Positions 29,251 to 36,381 of a stretch of DNA of 38,286 bases are shown piece by piece. Location: the NCBI GenBank assembly GCA_011390265.1, contig JAABSU010000004.1, forward strand, positions 1 through 38,286, read 5' to 3'. The notes under the pieces were generated by a model that saw nothing but the letters and a program-made list of their open reading frames with translations, was not told the DNA's origin and searched no databases. Within the stretch, counting starts at the first letter, position 1. Every line of letters begins with the position of its first letter. This stretch comes from Spirulina sp. Its GTDB lineage: Bacteria > Cyanobacteriota > Cyanobacteriia > Cyanobacteriales > Spirulinaceae. The translations under genes and the position numbers were made by a program.

Positions 29251-29919
29251 TTAAGCTACAATTTCAACGATTGTCCCAATCTGCACAAAGTCATAAAGCT
29301 CATTAATATCTTGATTTTTAAGCGATGGACAGCCCCATGTCCAATTTTCTCGACGATCAATCATGGCATCACTACCGACCGGCACGCCATGAATCCCAAT
29401 TTCACCGCCAATGGTACTATACCAGGGGATTTTACCCTTTTGTTTTGCGAGATTATGTTTGCACTCGGATTGCGCGTTAGGATAGTCAAGCCAAAGAAAT
29501 TTTGACCAACTGGGATGGGGATATTTGTCCTTGATTCTCAAAATGCCTTCGGGGGTTTTGAGATCTCCTTCCCGCTGTTTATCGCCGACTAAATTACCAA
29601 ACACGACTGGATAAGATTTTACGGGTTTTTGGTTGTAGTAAACGGTCAAACGGTACTGATTTTTTTCGATCAGAATGGAGATTTGGCGGCGATCAAAATT
29701 CGCGGGCAGTAGTTGGTCTAAGGCTTGATCGGTATTTATGAATGTGTTTGGAACCTGATGCAGGGTGGCATCGGCGGGACAAACAATCGGCCGGGTGAGG
29801 GAGAGGAGTTGAACAATCGGGGGGATAAACCCTCGATGAACGGCCAATTTATAGATCAACCCCAAGCCTACCGCTACAATGATAGCCAACCGGAATTTTG
29901 ATGACTGAAGATATTGCAT
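29251..29919 (-). CDS. L,D-transpeptidase (YkuD) family protein
   Basis: 'YPVVFGNLVGDKQREGDLKTPEGILRI…IGIHGVPVG…WTWGCPSLKNQDI'. Confidence 0.85.
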   Translation of the reverse strand: MQYLQSSKFRLAIIVAVGLGLIYKLAVHRGFIPPIVQLLSLTRPIVCPADATLHQVPNTFINTDQALDQLLPANFDRRQISILIEKNQYRLTVYYNQKPVKSYPVVFGNLVGDKQREGDLKTPEGILRIKDKYPHPSWSKFLWLDYPNAQSECKHNLAKQKGKIPWYSTIGGEIGIHGVPVGSDAMIDRRENWTWGCPSLKNQDINELYDFVQIGTIVEIVA

Positions 29920-30025
29920 AGGTTAATCCCCTTGATTTTTTCAAAAGCATAGCTCAATGGCGTGAGGAATTACTATTAGTGATAATTCTGTGCGGATTCG
30001 TAAGCTTCCCATTCAAGGAAGTGAC

Positions 30026-30111
30026 ATCTAACGACCCAAGCTCAGGAACCCGGCCCACGGGACACGCGGATTGCAAACGTAAGCGAGGTTCGCTGTAGCG
30101 CAGGGCTAGCT
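30026..30111 (-). other. attC-like integron recombination site (candidate)
   Basis: On minus: AGCTAGC…GTTAGAT ends (right end matches GTTRRRY); arms GCT[A]CAG[C]GAACC / GGTTCCTGAGC pair over 11 bp with two extrahelical bases on one arm; abuts the upstream ORF's stop codon. Confidence 0.5.
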
Positions 30112-30392
30112 CACATGTGTTTGGTTCGGCGAATGATATAAAGCGACCGGGCTGCTGAAGCAATCATTAATAGTAAGAACAGGACATGAAAACCACCCAC
30201 AACTAAAAGTCCCAATCCGAGGTGCAACCAATTCAGAAGTGCCGCTAGTCCCCATGCACAAAGGGGAAAAAGTGGAATGCCAGGGAGAATGGATGTGCCG
30301 CCAAAGTCACCTCTCGCCGCACGCTGTAAAATACAGACTGGTATCCAGAACAACCAGACAACGAAAAGGAAGATGGGCAGGAGGATGGCCAT
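30111..30392 (-). CDS. Small membrane protein, cassette-like ORF
   Basis: 93-aa ORF with 2-3 hydrophobic segments; stop directly adjoins the attC-like element. Confidence 0.6.
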   Translation of the reverse strand: MAILLPIFLFVVWLFWIPVCILQRAARGDFGGTSILPGIPLFPLCAWGLAALLNWLHLGLGLLVVGGFHVLFLLLMIASAARSLYIIRRTKHM

Positions 30393-30478
30393 GATGCGTG
30401 ATGTCCGTTAAAGATGGAGTTAAACTTCATCGGCTACGCTTGCATTTAACTGAGCGTTATTTCGCCGCTTCTAGATTT

Positions 30479-30658
30479 TTATATTCTCTCAATAGGTCGA
30501 GTTGCAACATTCTAAAATTCAATACAATTTTGAGAAGAGATTTGTAGTTTATGTCCATTTTGACGTAGTTCTCGAACAGCGGTTCTAATCAAGGGATGAA
30601 GAGGGTGAGAGCGATCTGCGAATCGCAAAAGAACGTTTGTATCTACCAAATAAAGCAC
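30479..30658 (-). pseudogene. PIN-domain (VapC-like) toxin remnant with an in-frame TAG and missing C-terminus
   Basis: GTG start 30658: 'MLYLVDTNVLLRFADRSHPLHPLIRTAVRELRQNGHKLQISSQNCIEF*NVATRPIERI*'. Confidence 0.75.
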
Positions 30659-30660
30659 AA

Positions 30661-30933
30661 TCAGGGATGCTCCTCATAAATTCCTGCTCGACTCACAGAA
30701 TAATCTGACAGGCAAGGTATGGTGGTTCCAATATACCTTTGAAATTCGTCTGCTAGACAATCAGCAATCGCCTCAAATTCTTCATTTTCTTGAAGAAGAT
30801 CATTACTGAATGGTCGCGAAGTCAGGTGCTTTTCATCCCAAGCTAGAAATTCAACAAAATCGAGAACTTCCAGGATTTTGATCTCAGATAGAGAGTGGAG
30901 CTTGCGCACGATTTCGGCAATTAATGTTTCCAT
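30661..30933 (-). CDS. DUF2281/VapB-like antitoxin
   Basis: 'METLIAEIVRKLHSLSEIKILEVLDFVEFL', directly upstream of the PIN remnant. Confidence 0.7.
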   Translation of the reverse strand: METLIAEIVRKLHSLSEIKILEVLDFVEFLAWDEKHLTSRPFSNDLLQENEEFEAIADCLADEFQRYIGTTIPCLSDYSVSRAGIYEEHP

Positions 30934-31047
30934 GGTTTCTCCTTTTGGATTTCTGGGGGTTGCGAGTTCAGTAGCAACAATATTAGGAACAATCACGGAT
31001 TGGTGAAGCTTACATTCCTCAGGCCAAGAGAAATTATGTTAGTAATC

Positions 31048-31104
31048 GGTGCGTCAGACATAATTCAACCTCTCATATCATCATTGATTCTGTCTGACAC
31101 ACCC
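31048..31104. repeat. Long imperfect inverted repeat (REP/MITE-like)
   Basis: GGTGCGTCAGACA…TGTCTGACACACC (12 of 13 paired), extendable inward through AATTC/GATTC. Confidence 0.75.
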
Positions 31105-31126
31105 TACAATTCTTCCTTGTTTTATT

Positions 31127-31849
31127 TCAGTTCCACGAATATTTGATTGGGTTTGCGGCCCCTCTCTTACGATACTCATCAGGAATCTTTTTTCCTACAT
31201 ATTCTTGTTGTATTTCAAGAGGTGCTTCTCTCCCAACAAAGCCATATCGGCCTTCGATAGTCTCTCTACCGGGGAAGTTATCAATGGTAGCAGGCAACCA
31301 TTTTTCAGCAGTGAATGCCCCAACAATCATTCCTTGCACAGTCGCTAATATAAGTTCTGCTTGCTCTGCCTTATTCATGTTCAGTCTCCATGCAAACCTT
31401 GTCGCCTCATAGAGCGATCCCTCCAACGCACTTCTATTCACACTTATCAAAATAACTCGGTGCCTAAACTCGGCTGTTTCAGCGAGGTATCTTTTTATGA
31501 TCTCCTCCGCGTGCATCACACCAAATTCACTATTTCCATGCCCGTCAGCGATATTCGACAAGCCCGGATAGGCATCTATCAAGGCTGCTTCGACCTCTAA
31601 CGCTGTTGTTTCGTCCATCCCATGGCGGTGTATGACGTGTGCTACATCAAATCCTGCAACCTGAATAGCTCTAATTCGTTTCATTTTCTCACTTAGATTG
31701 TCACCCTCAATTTCCCCCGCAGCATGGGAAAAAACGCGGTTTCCTTTCCCTTTACCAACGTAAAATGTCTCTCCATTCCGTGGATCGATCAGTCGATAAA
31801 CATAATATTGCAGTTTTTCTATGATTTCTGGTTTAAATTTTGAGACCAT
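31127..31849 (-). CDS. GIY-YIG nuclease domain protein (LEM-3-like/COG3680-like)
   Basis: 'YYVYRLIDPRNGETFYVGKGKGNRVFSHA'. Confidence 0.85.
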   Translation of the reverse strand: MVSKFKPEIIEKLQYYVYRLIDPRNGETFYVGKGKGNRVFSHAAGEIEGDNLSEKMKRIRAIQVAGFDVAHVIHRHGMDETTALEVEAALIDAYPGLSNIADGHGNSEFGVMHAEEIIKRYLAETAEFRHRVILISVNRSALEGSLYEATRFAWRLNMNKAEQAELILATVQGMIVGAFTAEKWLPATIDNFPGRETIEGRYGFVGREAPLEIQQEYVGKKIPDEYRKRGAANPIKYSWN

Positions 31850-31955
31850 TATTAATTAGGTGACGATTAGTTTCCTAAGTAGATCAGGGTGAATTTCGCA
31901 AACTATTGTAACGAAAGCTGGATTTCAGTTTATATCTAATGTTTTGCTGGCACTG

Positions 31956-32033
31956 TAGCACATGAATGTCAAGGTTTCACAAATTGCTAGATCTAGCATA
32001 TACAAAACTTATTTTTTGGGTTAAAATCCTTAA
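31956..32033 (+). repeat. ~78-bp direct repeat, copy 1
   Basis: TAGCACATGAATGTC…ATTGCTAGATCTAGCATATACAAAACTTATTTTTTGGGTTAAAATCCTTAA; pairs with 32980-33056. Confidence 0.85.
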
Positions 32034-32082
32034 CAGAATAAGGCTTTAACAAATAAGGCTCTTTAACAGAGAAGGCTTTTTT
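32032..32082. repeat. Three imperfect ~17-bp tandem repeats
   Basis: AACAGAATAAGGCTTT / AACAAATAAGGCTCTTT / AACAGAGAAGGCTTTTTT. Confidence 0.8.
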
Positions 32083-32131
32083 AGGTTTGCTTCACCGCCA
32101 ACTGAAATCTTTTCATCATAAACATTCAGTT

Positions 32132-32455
32132 TTAGGCACAAGAAACAGTCTGAACTTTGATATCTACACGCAACTCTTTACGAAGGACATTGAGAATAGT
32201 AGTTAGGTTATCCATTGTAGGATTACCTTTTGCAGATAACATCCGGTGAAGACTTTTGCTTGGTTTAGATGTTTCAATAGCCAGCTCCTCAAAGCCTACG
32301 GTTGCATTTACAAGATCTCTTAATATGAGTCTTGCAGTTTCTGGTTCACCGTTGAGGAAAAGAGAAACAGCTTCATCAAGTAGAGCTGCTGCAAATTCAG
32401 GATCTCGTTGAACTCGCGCATTAATTGTTTCTTTGAAGTCTCTTGTTAATGCCAT
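32132..32455 (-). CDS. HigA-like antitoxin (HTH)
   Basis: 'LVNATVGFEELAIETSKPSKSLHRMLSAKGNPTMDNLTTILNVLRKEL'. Confidence 0.8.
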   Translation of the reverse strand: MALTRDFKETINARVQRDPEFAAALLDEAVSLFLNGEPETARLILRDLVNATVGFEELAIETSKPSKSLHRMLSAKGNPTMDNLTTILNVLRKELRVDIKVQTVSCA

Positions 32456-32460
32456 GATCT

Positions 32461-32832
32461 TTACCTCTTCTTTCTTTTCTTGCTTTTAGTTTCTTCTTGT
32501 GTCGCTGTTTTACTAGCCTTTTTCTTTCGTCTTTTATATTCTTGGTACAGTTCTCTAGCTTGCTTAATATCTGACTCCTGACCTTTTTTAGTGCCACCTC
32601 AAAATAGGACAATGAGCTGTTTACCATCTTGAGCCAAGTAAATCCGATACCCTGGCCCCCAATTAATTTTGTACTCGCCGATTCCATCGAACCACTTGAT
32701 GCTGGATGTGTTACCTAGCTCTAGACGAGACTTAGCCACTGCCACCTTTGCAGCGGCTCTAGCATCCAGACTATCGAACCATTTCTGATAAGGATTTGAG
32801 TCATCTTCTCTAATGTATTCCTGGACTTTCAT
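32461..32832 (-). pseudogene. HigB/RelE-like toxin interrupted by an in-frame TGA (32599-32601)
   Basis: 'MKVQEYIREDDSNPYQKWFDSLDARAAAKV…YRIYLAQDGKQLIVLF*GGTKKGQESDIKQARELYQEYKRRKKK…*'; frame stays open for 45 codons after the TGA. Confidence 0.8.
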
Positions 32833-32841
32833 ACTAGATTG

Positions 32842-32870
32842 ATAGTAACTTATACGTTACCAACTGTCAA
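32842..32870 (-). promoter_or_regulatory. Promoter/operator of the higBA-like module
   Basis: Minus strand TTGACA-17 nt-TACTAT with dyad GTAAC-N6-GTTAC (32845-32860) in the spacer. Confidence 0.65.
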
Positions 32871-32979
32871 GAGCAATGTCTGAGCAGTGTATGTGTACTC
32901 AAATTAATCAGAAAATGACTACCTGTCTAACCGCCTTAATGTGTGGAAAAGCCGGAACTTCCACACATTGGCGGGATTC

Positions 32980-33056
32980 TAGCACATGGATATCGATGTG
33001 TCCAAGATTGCTAGGGATAGCATATACAAACTTCTTTTTTGGGTTAAAACCCTTAA
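32980..33056 (+). repeat. ~78-bp direct repeat, copy 2
   Basis: TAGCACATGGATATC…ATTGCTAGGGATAGCATATACAAACTTCTTTTTTGGGTTAAAACCCTTAA. Confidence 0.85.
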
Positions 33057-33075
33057 AGGATTTGTTACATTGAAG

Positions 33076-33106
33076 GACGATAGATACGCTAATGCGGATC
33101 GCCCCA
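33076..33106. repeat. Second copy of the GRCGATRGRTACGCTAAYGCGGATCGCYCC repeat
   Basis: GACGATAGATACGCTAATGCGGATCGCCCCA; overlaps the annotated start of the TPR ORF. Confidence 0.7.
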
Positions 33107-33922
33107 TCCCCCGGAGTGTTTGTGCGTCTTTCTCAACTGCTGATTTCCCTCTTGCTCACCCTCACCCTCCTCACCGGCTGGATCGCCCCCGCCCAAGGGG
33201 CCATCACCCTGGCGGATTTAGAAGCGGGGGAGGCCCTAGCGGGAGAGGCGATCGCCGCCCTCGAACAAGGCAATTTTGAGCAAGCCGAAACCCTTTGGAG
33301 CCAACTGATCGAGCAATTCCCCACCAATCCCGCCGTGTGGAGCAATCGCGGTAATACCCGCCTCAGTCAAAACCATATTGATGCCGCCATTGCTGATTTT
33401 AATGAGGCGATCGCCCTCGCCCCCGATGCCCCCGACCCCTACCTCAACCGAGGCATTGCCTACGAAGCCTTGGGGGATTGGACTAAAGCTATTGCGGATT
33501 ATGATCAAGTACTAAGCCTCAACCCCGAAGATGCGATCGCCTATAACAATCGCGGCAATGCCAAAGGGGGCCAAGGGGATTGGCCAGGGGCGTTGGCAGA
33601 TTATCAAGGGGCGATCGCCCGCCAGCCTCAATTTTCCATGGCCCAAGCCAACTATGCCCTCGCCCTCTACGAAGTCGGCCAAGATCAAGCCGCCCTCAAA
33701 GCCATGCAATCCTTAGCCCGGAAATATCCCATGTTTCCCGATATGCGAGCCGCCCTCACCGCCATCCTCTGGGGGATGAACCGCCAAGGGGAAGCGGAAA
33801 GCCATTGGGTCGCCGCCATTGGTTTAGATGGTCGGTATCAAAATCTTGACTGGGTGCGGGAGATTCGCCGCTGGCCGCCCCGCATTACCCAGGATCTTGA
33901 GCATTTCCTGACGTTGGAATGA
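33092..33922 (+). CDS. Secreted/periplasmic TPR-repeat protein
   Basis: Signal peptide 'LLISLLLTLTLLTGWIAPAQG'; repeated 'NRGNTRLSQNHIDAAIADFNEAIALAPDAPDPYLNRGIAYEALGDW' units. Confidence 0.9.
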   Translation: MRIAPSPGVFVRLSQLLISLLLTLTLLTGWIAPAQGAITLADLEAGEALAGEAIAALEQGNFEQAETLWSQLIEQFPTNPAVWSNRGNTRLSQNHIDAAIADFNEAIALAPDAPDPYLNRGIAYEALGDWTKAIADYDQVLSLNPEDAIAYNNRGNAKGGQGDWPGALADYQGAIARQPQFSMAQANYALALYEVGQDQAALKAMQSLARKYPMFPDMRAALTAILWGMNRQGEAESHWVAAIGLDGRYQNLDWVREIRRWPPRITQDLEHFLTLE

Positions 33923-34000
33923 AAAATTAAAGTCTGGGCTTCTTAATCTCTTCTTTAGCGGCGATTGAAAGGAATCACGGTACGTTAAAACTAAAGGCAG

Positions 34001-34018
34001 GTGTTTGCAGGCAAACAC
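34001..34018. promoter_or_regulatory. Perfect inverted repeat in the gnd leader
   Basis: GTGTTTGC-AG-GCAAACAC, about 35-50 bp before ATG 34053. Confidence 0.5.
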
Positions 34019-34052
34019 TGCCATTGCTATAGATGAGGCGATCGAGAAGTTT

Positions 34053-35474
34053 ATGACAAAACGAACCTTTGGTGTGATTGGCCTAGCCGTCATGGGGGAA
34101 AATCTTGCCCTGAATGTGGAAAGCCGGGGCTTTCCCATTGCCGTGTACAACCGCACAGGCTCAAAAACTGAGCAATTCATGGCCGAACGGGCCCAAGGGA
34201 AAGATGTGAAAGCAGCCTATTCCCTGGAAGAACTTGTCAAGATCCTCGAACGACCCCGCAAAATCCTCGTGATGGTTAAAGCGGGTGCCCCTGTGGATAA
34301 GGTGATTCAAGATCTTATCCCCCTCCTGGAGCCAGGAGACATGATCATCGACGGCGGCAACTCCCTCTATGAAGACACCGAACGCCGCACCGGGGAACTG
34401 GAAGCCGCCGGCCTCGGTTTTGTGGGCATGGGAGTGAGTGGGGGCGAAGAAGGAGCGCTCAAAGGCCCCAGCCTCATGCCGGGGGGAACCGCCAGCGCCT
34501 ATAAGGAACTGGAGCCAATTCTTGTTAAAATTGCTGCCCAAGTGGATGATGGCCCTTGCGTGGCTTACATTGGCCGCGGTGGGGCGGGGCACTACGTCAA
34601 GATGGTGCATAACGGCATTGAGTATGGCGATATGCAACTGATTGCCGAAGCCTACGATCTGCTCAAATTGGGGGCTGGGTTAACTAACCCGGAACTTCAT
34701 GAAGTCTTTGCCCAGTGGAATACTACCGATGAACTCAACTCGTTCCTGATTGAAATCACCGCTGATATTTTCACCCAGATCGATCCCGAAACGAATCAGC
34801 ATTTGGTGGATTTGATCCTGGATTCGGCGGGCCAGAAGGGCACGGGGCGATGGACGGTGATGTCTGCGTTGGAGTTGGGTGTGCCGGTGCCGACGATGTA
34901 TGCAGCAGTGAATGCGCGGATTATGTCTTCCTATAAGGAGGAGCGGGTGGCGGCTTCCCAGCAGATTACCGCTCAGGTGGGGACGTTTGGCGGCGATAAG
35001 GCGACGTTTGTTAACCAAGTCCGCGATGCCCTCTACTGCTCGAAAATGTGCTCCTATGCTCAGGGGATGGCGTTGCTCCGTAAGGCTTCGGCGGAATATA
35101 ACTATGGGTTAGATCTGGGCGAAAGTGCCCGGATTTGGAAAGGGGGCTGTATTATTCGGGCGGGTTTCCTGGATAAAATCAAGGCGGCCTTTGCTGACAA
35201 TCCTGATCTCCCCAATTTACTGCTGGCTCCAGAATTCAAACAAAGCATTTTGGATCGGCAAGCGGCTTGGCGGACGGTGTTGGTGACGGCCAATGATTTG
35301 GGCATTCCGATTCCGGCCTTTAGTGCGTCGTTGGATTATTTCGATAGTTATCGGCGCGATCGCCTCCCCCAAAACCTCACTCAAGCCCAACGGGATTACT
35401 TCGGGGCGCACACCTACGAGCGCACCGATAAACCGAGGGGTGAGTTTTTCCACACCCAATGGATGGCGGATTAA
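34053..35474 (+). CDS. gnd: 6-phosphogluconate dehydrogenase (decarboxylating)
   Basis: 'GVIGLAVMGENLALNVESRGF', 'GMGVSGGEEGALKGPSLMPGG', 'VKMVHNGIEYGDMQLIAEAY'. Confidence 0.96.
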   Translation: MTKRTFGVIGLAVMGENLALNVESRGFPIAVYNRTGSKTEQFMAERAQGKDVKAAYSLEELVKILERPRKILVMVKAGAPVDKVIQDLIPLLEPGDMIIDGGNSLYEDTERRTGELEAAGLGFVGMGVSGGEEGALKGPSLMPGGTASAYKELEPILVKIAAQVDDGPCVAYIGRGGAGHYVKMVHNGIEYGDMQLIAEAYDLLKLGAGLTNPELHEVFAQWNTTDELNSFLIEITADIFTQIDPETNQHLVDLILDSAGQKGTGRWTVMSALELGVPVPTMYAAVNARIMSSYKEERVAASQQITAQVGTFGGDKATFVNQVRDALYCSKMCSYAQGMALLRKASAEYNYGLDLGESARIWKGGCIIRAGFLDKIKAAFADNPDLPNLLLAPEFKQSILDRQAAWRTVLVTANDLGIPIPAFSASLDYFDSYRRDRLPQNLTQAQRDYFGAHTYERTDKPRGEFFHTQWMAD

Positions 35475-35483
35475 ATCCGGAAA

Positions 35484-35504
35484 GAAGTGAGAAGTGAGAA
35501 GTGA
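35484..35504. repeat. Three tandem GAAGTGA heptamers in a polypurine tract
   Basis: GAAGTGAGAAGTGAGAAGTGA, followed after ~20 bp by a pyrimidine-rich block. Confidence 0.8.
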
Positions 35505-35790
35505 GGGAGAATAATAAACTTGCCTCTCTCCTCTCTTCTCTACCCTCTTTTCTCCTGTTGAACCCATACCTTTGCCTTGCGGTCTTAACAAAAAAGGGGT
35601 TCATCATTAGTGCTTGCTATTGATCGCGTTACGAGTTACGAAATCGGACTCAGTTCCTGAAAAGAGGATGTTAGCTTGAGGATAATCTACTGAGTTGACA
35701 ATGGGCTGCGGTGTTGACCGATAAACTCAAGGGCTGATGCTGTTGGAGGAGCGGACTCAACGAACAATCACGGTGCTGAAGGCTCAAGAT

Positions 35791-35813
35791 AAAGCTTACC
35801 CCTAAGCTTTTTT
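35791..35813 (+). terminator. Rho-independent-type terminator in the leader of the secreted-protein gene
   Basis: AAAGCTTA-CCCC-TAAGCTTT-TTT perfect 8-bp stem, 33 bp upstream of ATG 35846. Confidence 0.7.
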
Positions 35814-35845
35814 GATGATTCTAGTCTTGATGAAATGGAGCAATT

Positions 35846-36373
35846 ATGAAATTGAACTCATCCCAGATCGTTAAAAGTATTTCCTCTTTGAGTGCGATCG
35901 CCCTCAGCATTACTGTCCTGGGTTTGCCCGGTTTAGCCAGTTTTGCTCAAGATTATCCCGACTACAGTGCTGAACCGCTCTTTGGTACATTAAACCTTGA
36001 TGCAGGCTTTACCCCAGATCCCCAAACTGTGGATATGTTGGCCGGGGGAACTGATAATGCCAGTAATTTCAACTTAGGGCCAAATTGTGTGGGCTATGTT
36101 GCTGCCGCACAACCCGATCTTCGCCTCAATTACGCAGCGGGAGGTTTTGAAATTCTCAGTATTTATGTTAATTCAGAGGTGGATACCACATTGGTGATTA
36201 ATGGCCCCGATGGATCTTGGTATTGTAGTGATGATGATGACACAGAAGGATCGCTAAATCCCCGTGTTGTGTTTAGTTACCCCCGTTCAGGACGGTATGA
36301 CATCTGGGTGGGAACTTTTCACGATGAAGTTCACCCCGCACAAATCCAAATTAGTGAAACTTGGGCTCCGTAG
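35846..36373 (+). CDS. Secreted protein of unknown function
   Basis: Signal peptide ending near 'LASFAQ'; conserved-looking 'NSEVDTTLVINGPDGSWYCSDDDD…SGRYDIWVGTF'. Confidence 0.75.
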   Translation: MKLNSSQIVKSISSLSAIALSITVLGLPGLASFAQDYPDYSAEPLFGTLNLDAGFTPDPQTVDMLAGGTDNASNFNLGPNCVGYVAAAQPDLRLNYAAGGFEILSIYVNSEVDTTLVINGPDGSWYCSDDDDTEGSLNPRVVFSYPRSGRYDIWVGTFHDEVHPAQIQISETWAP

Positions 36374-36381
36374 ATGAAGCC

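Noticed and set aside
32599-32601. Selenocysteine or programmed readthrough at the HigB TGA
   Set aside because: No SECIS-like structure or selenoprotein context recognised; nonsense mutation is simpler, though readthrough was kept as a test.
32421-32687. 88-aa minus-strand ORF overlapping the TA module
   Set aside because: Different frame from the toxin; the TGA-interrupted HigB frame explains the region better.
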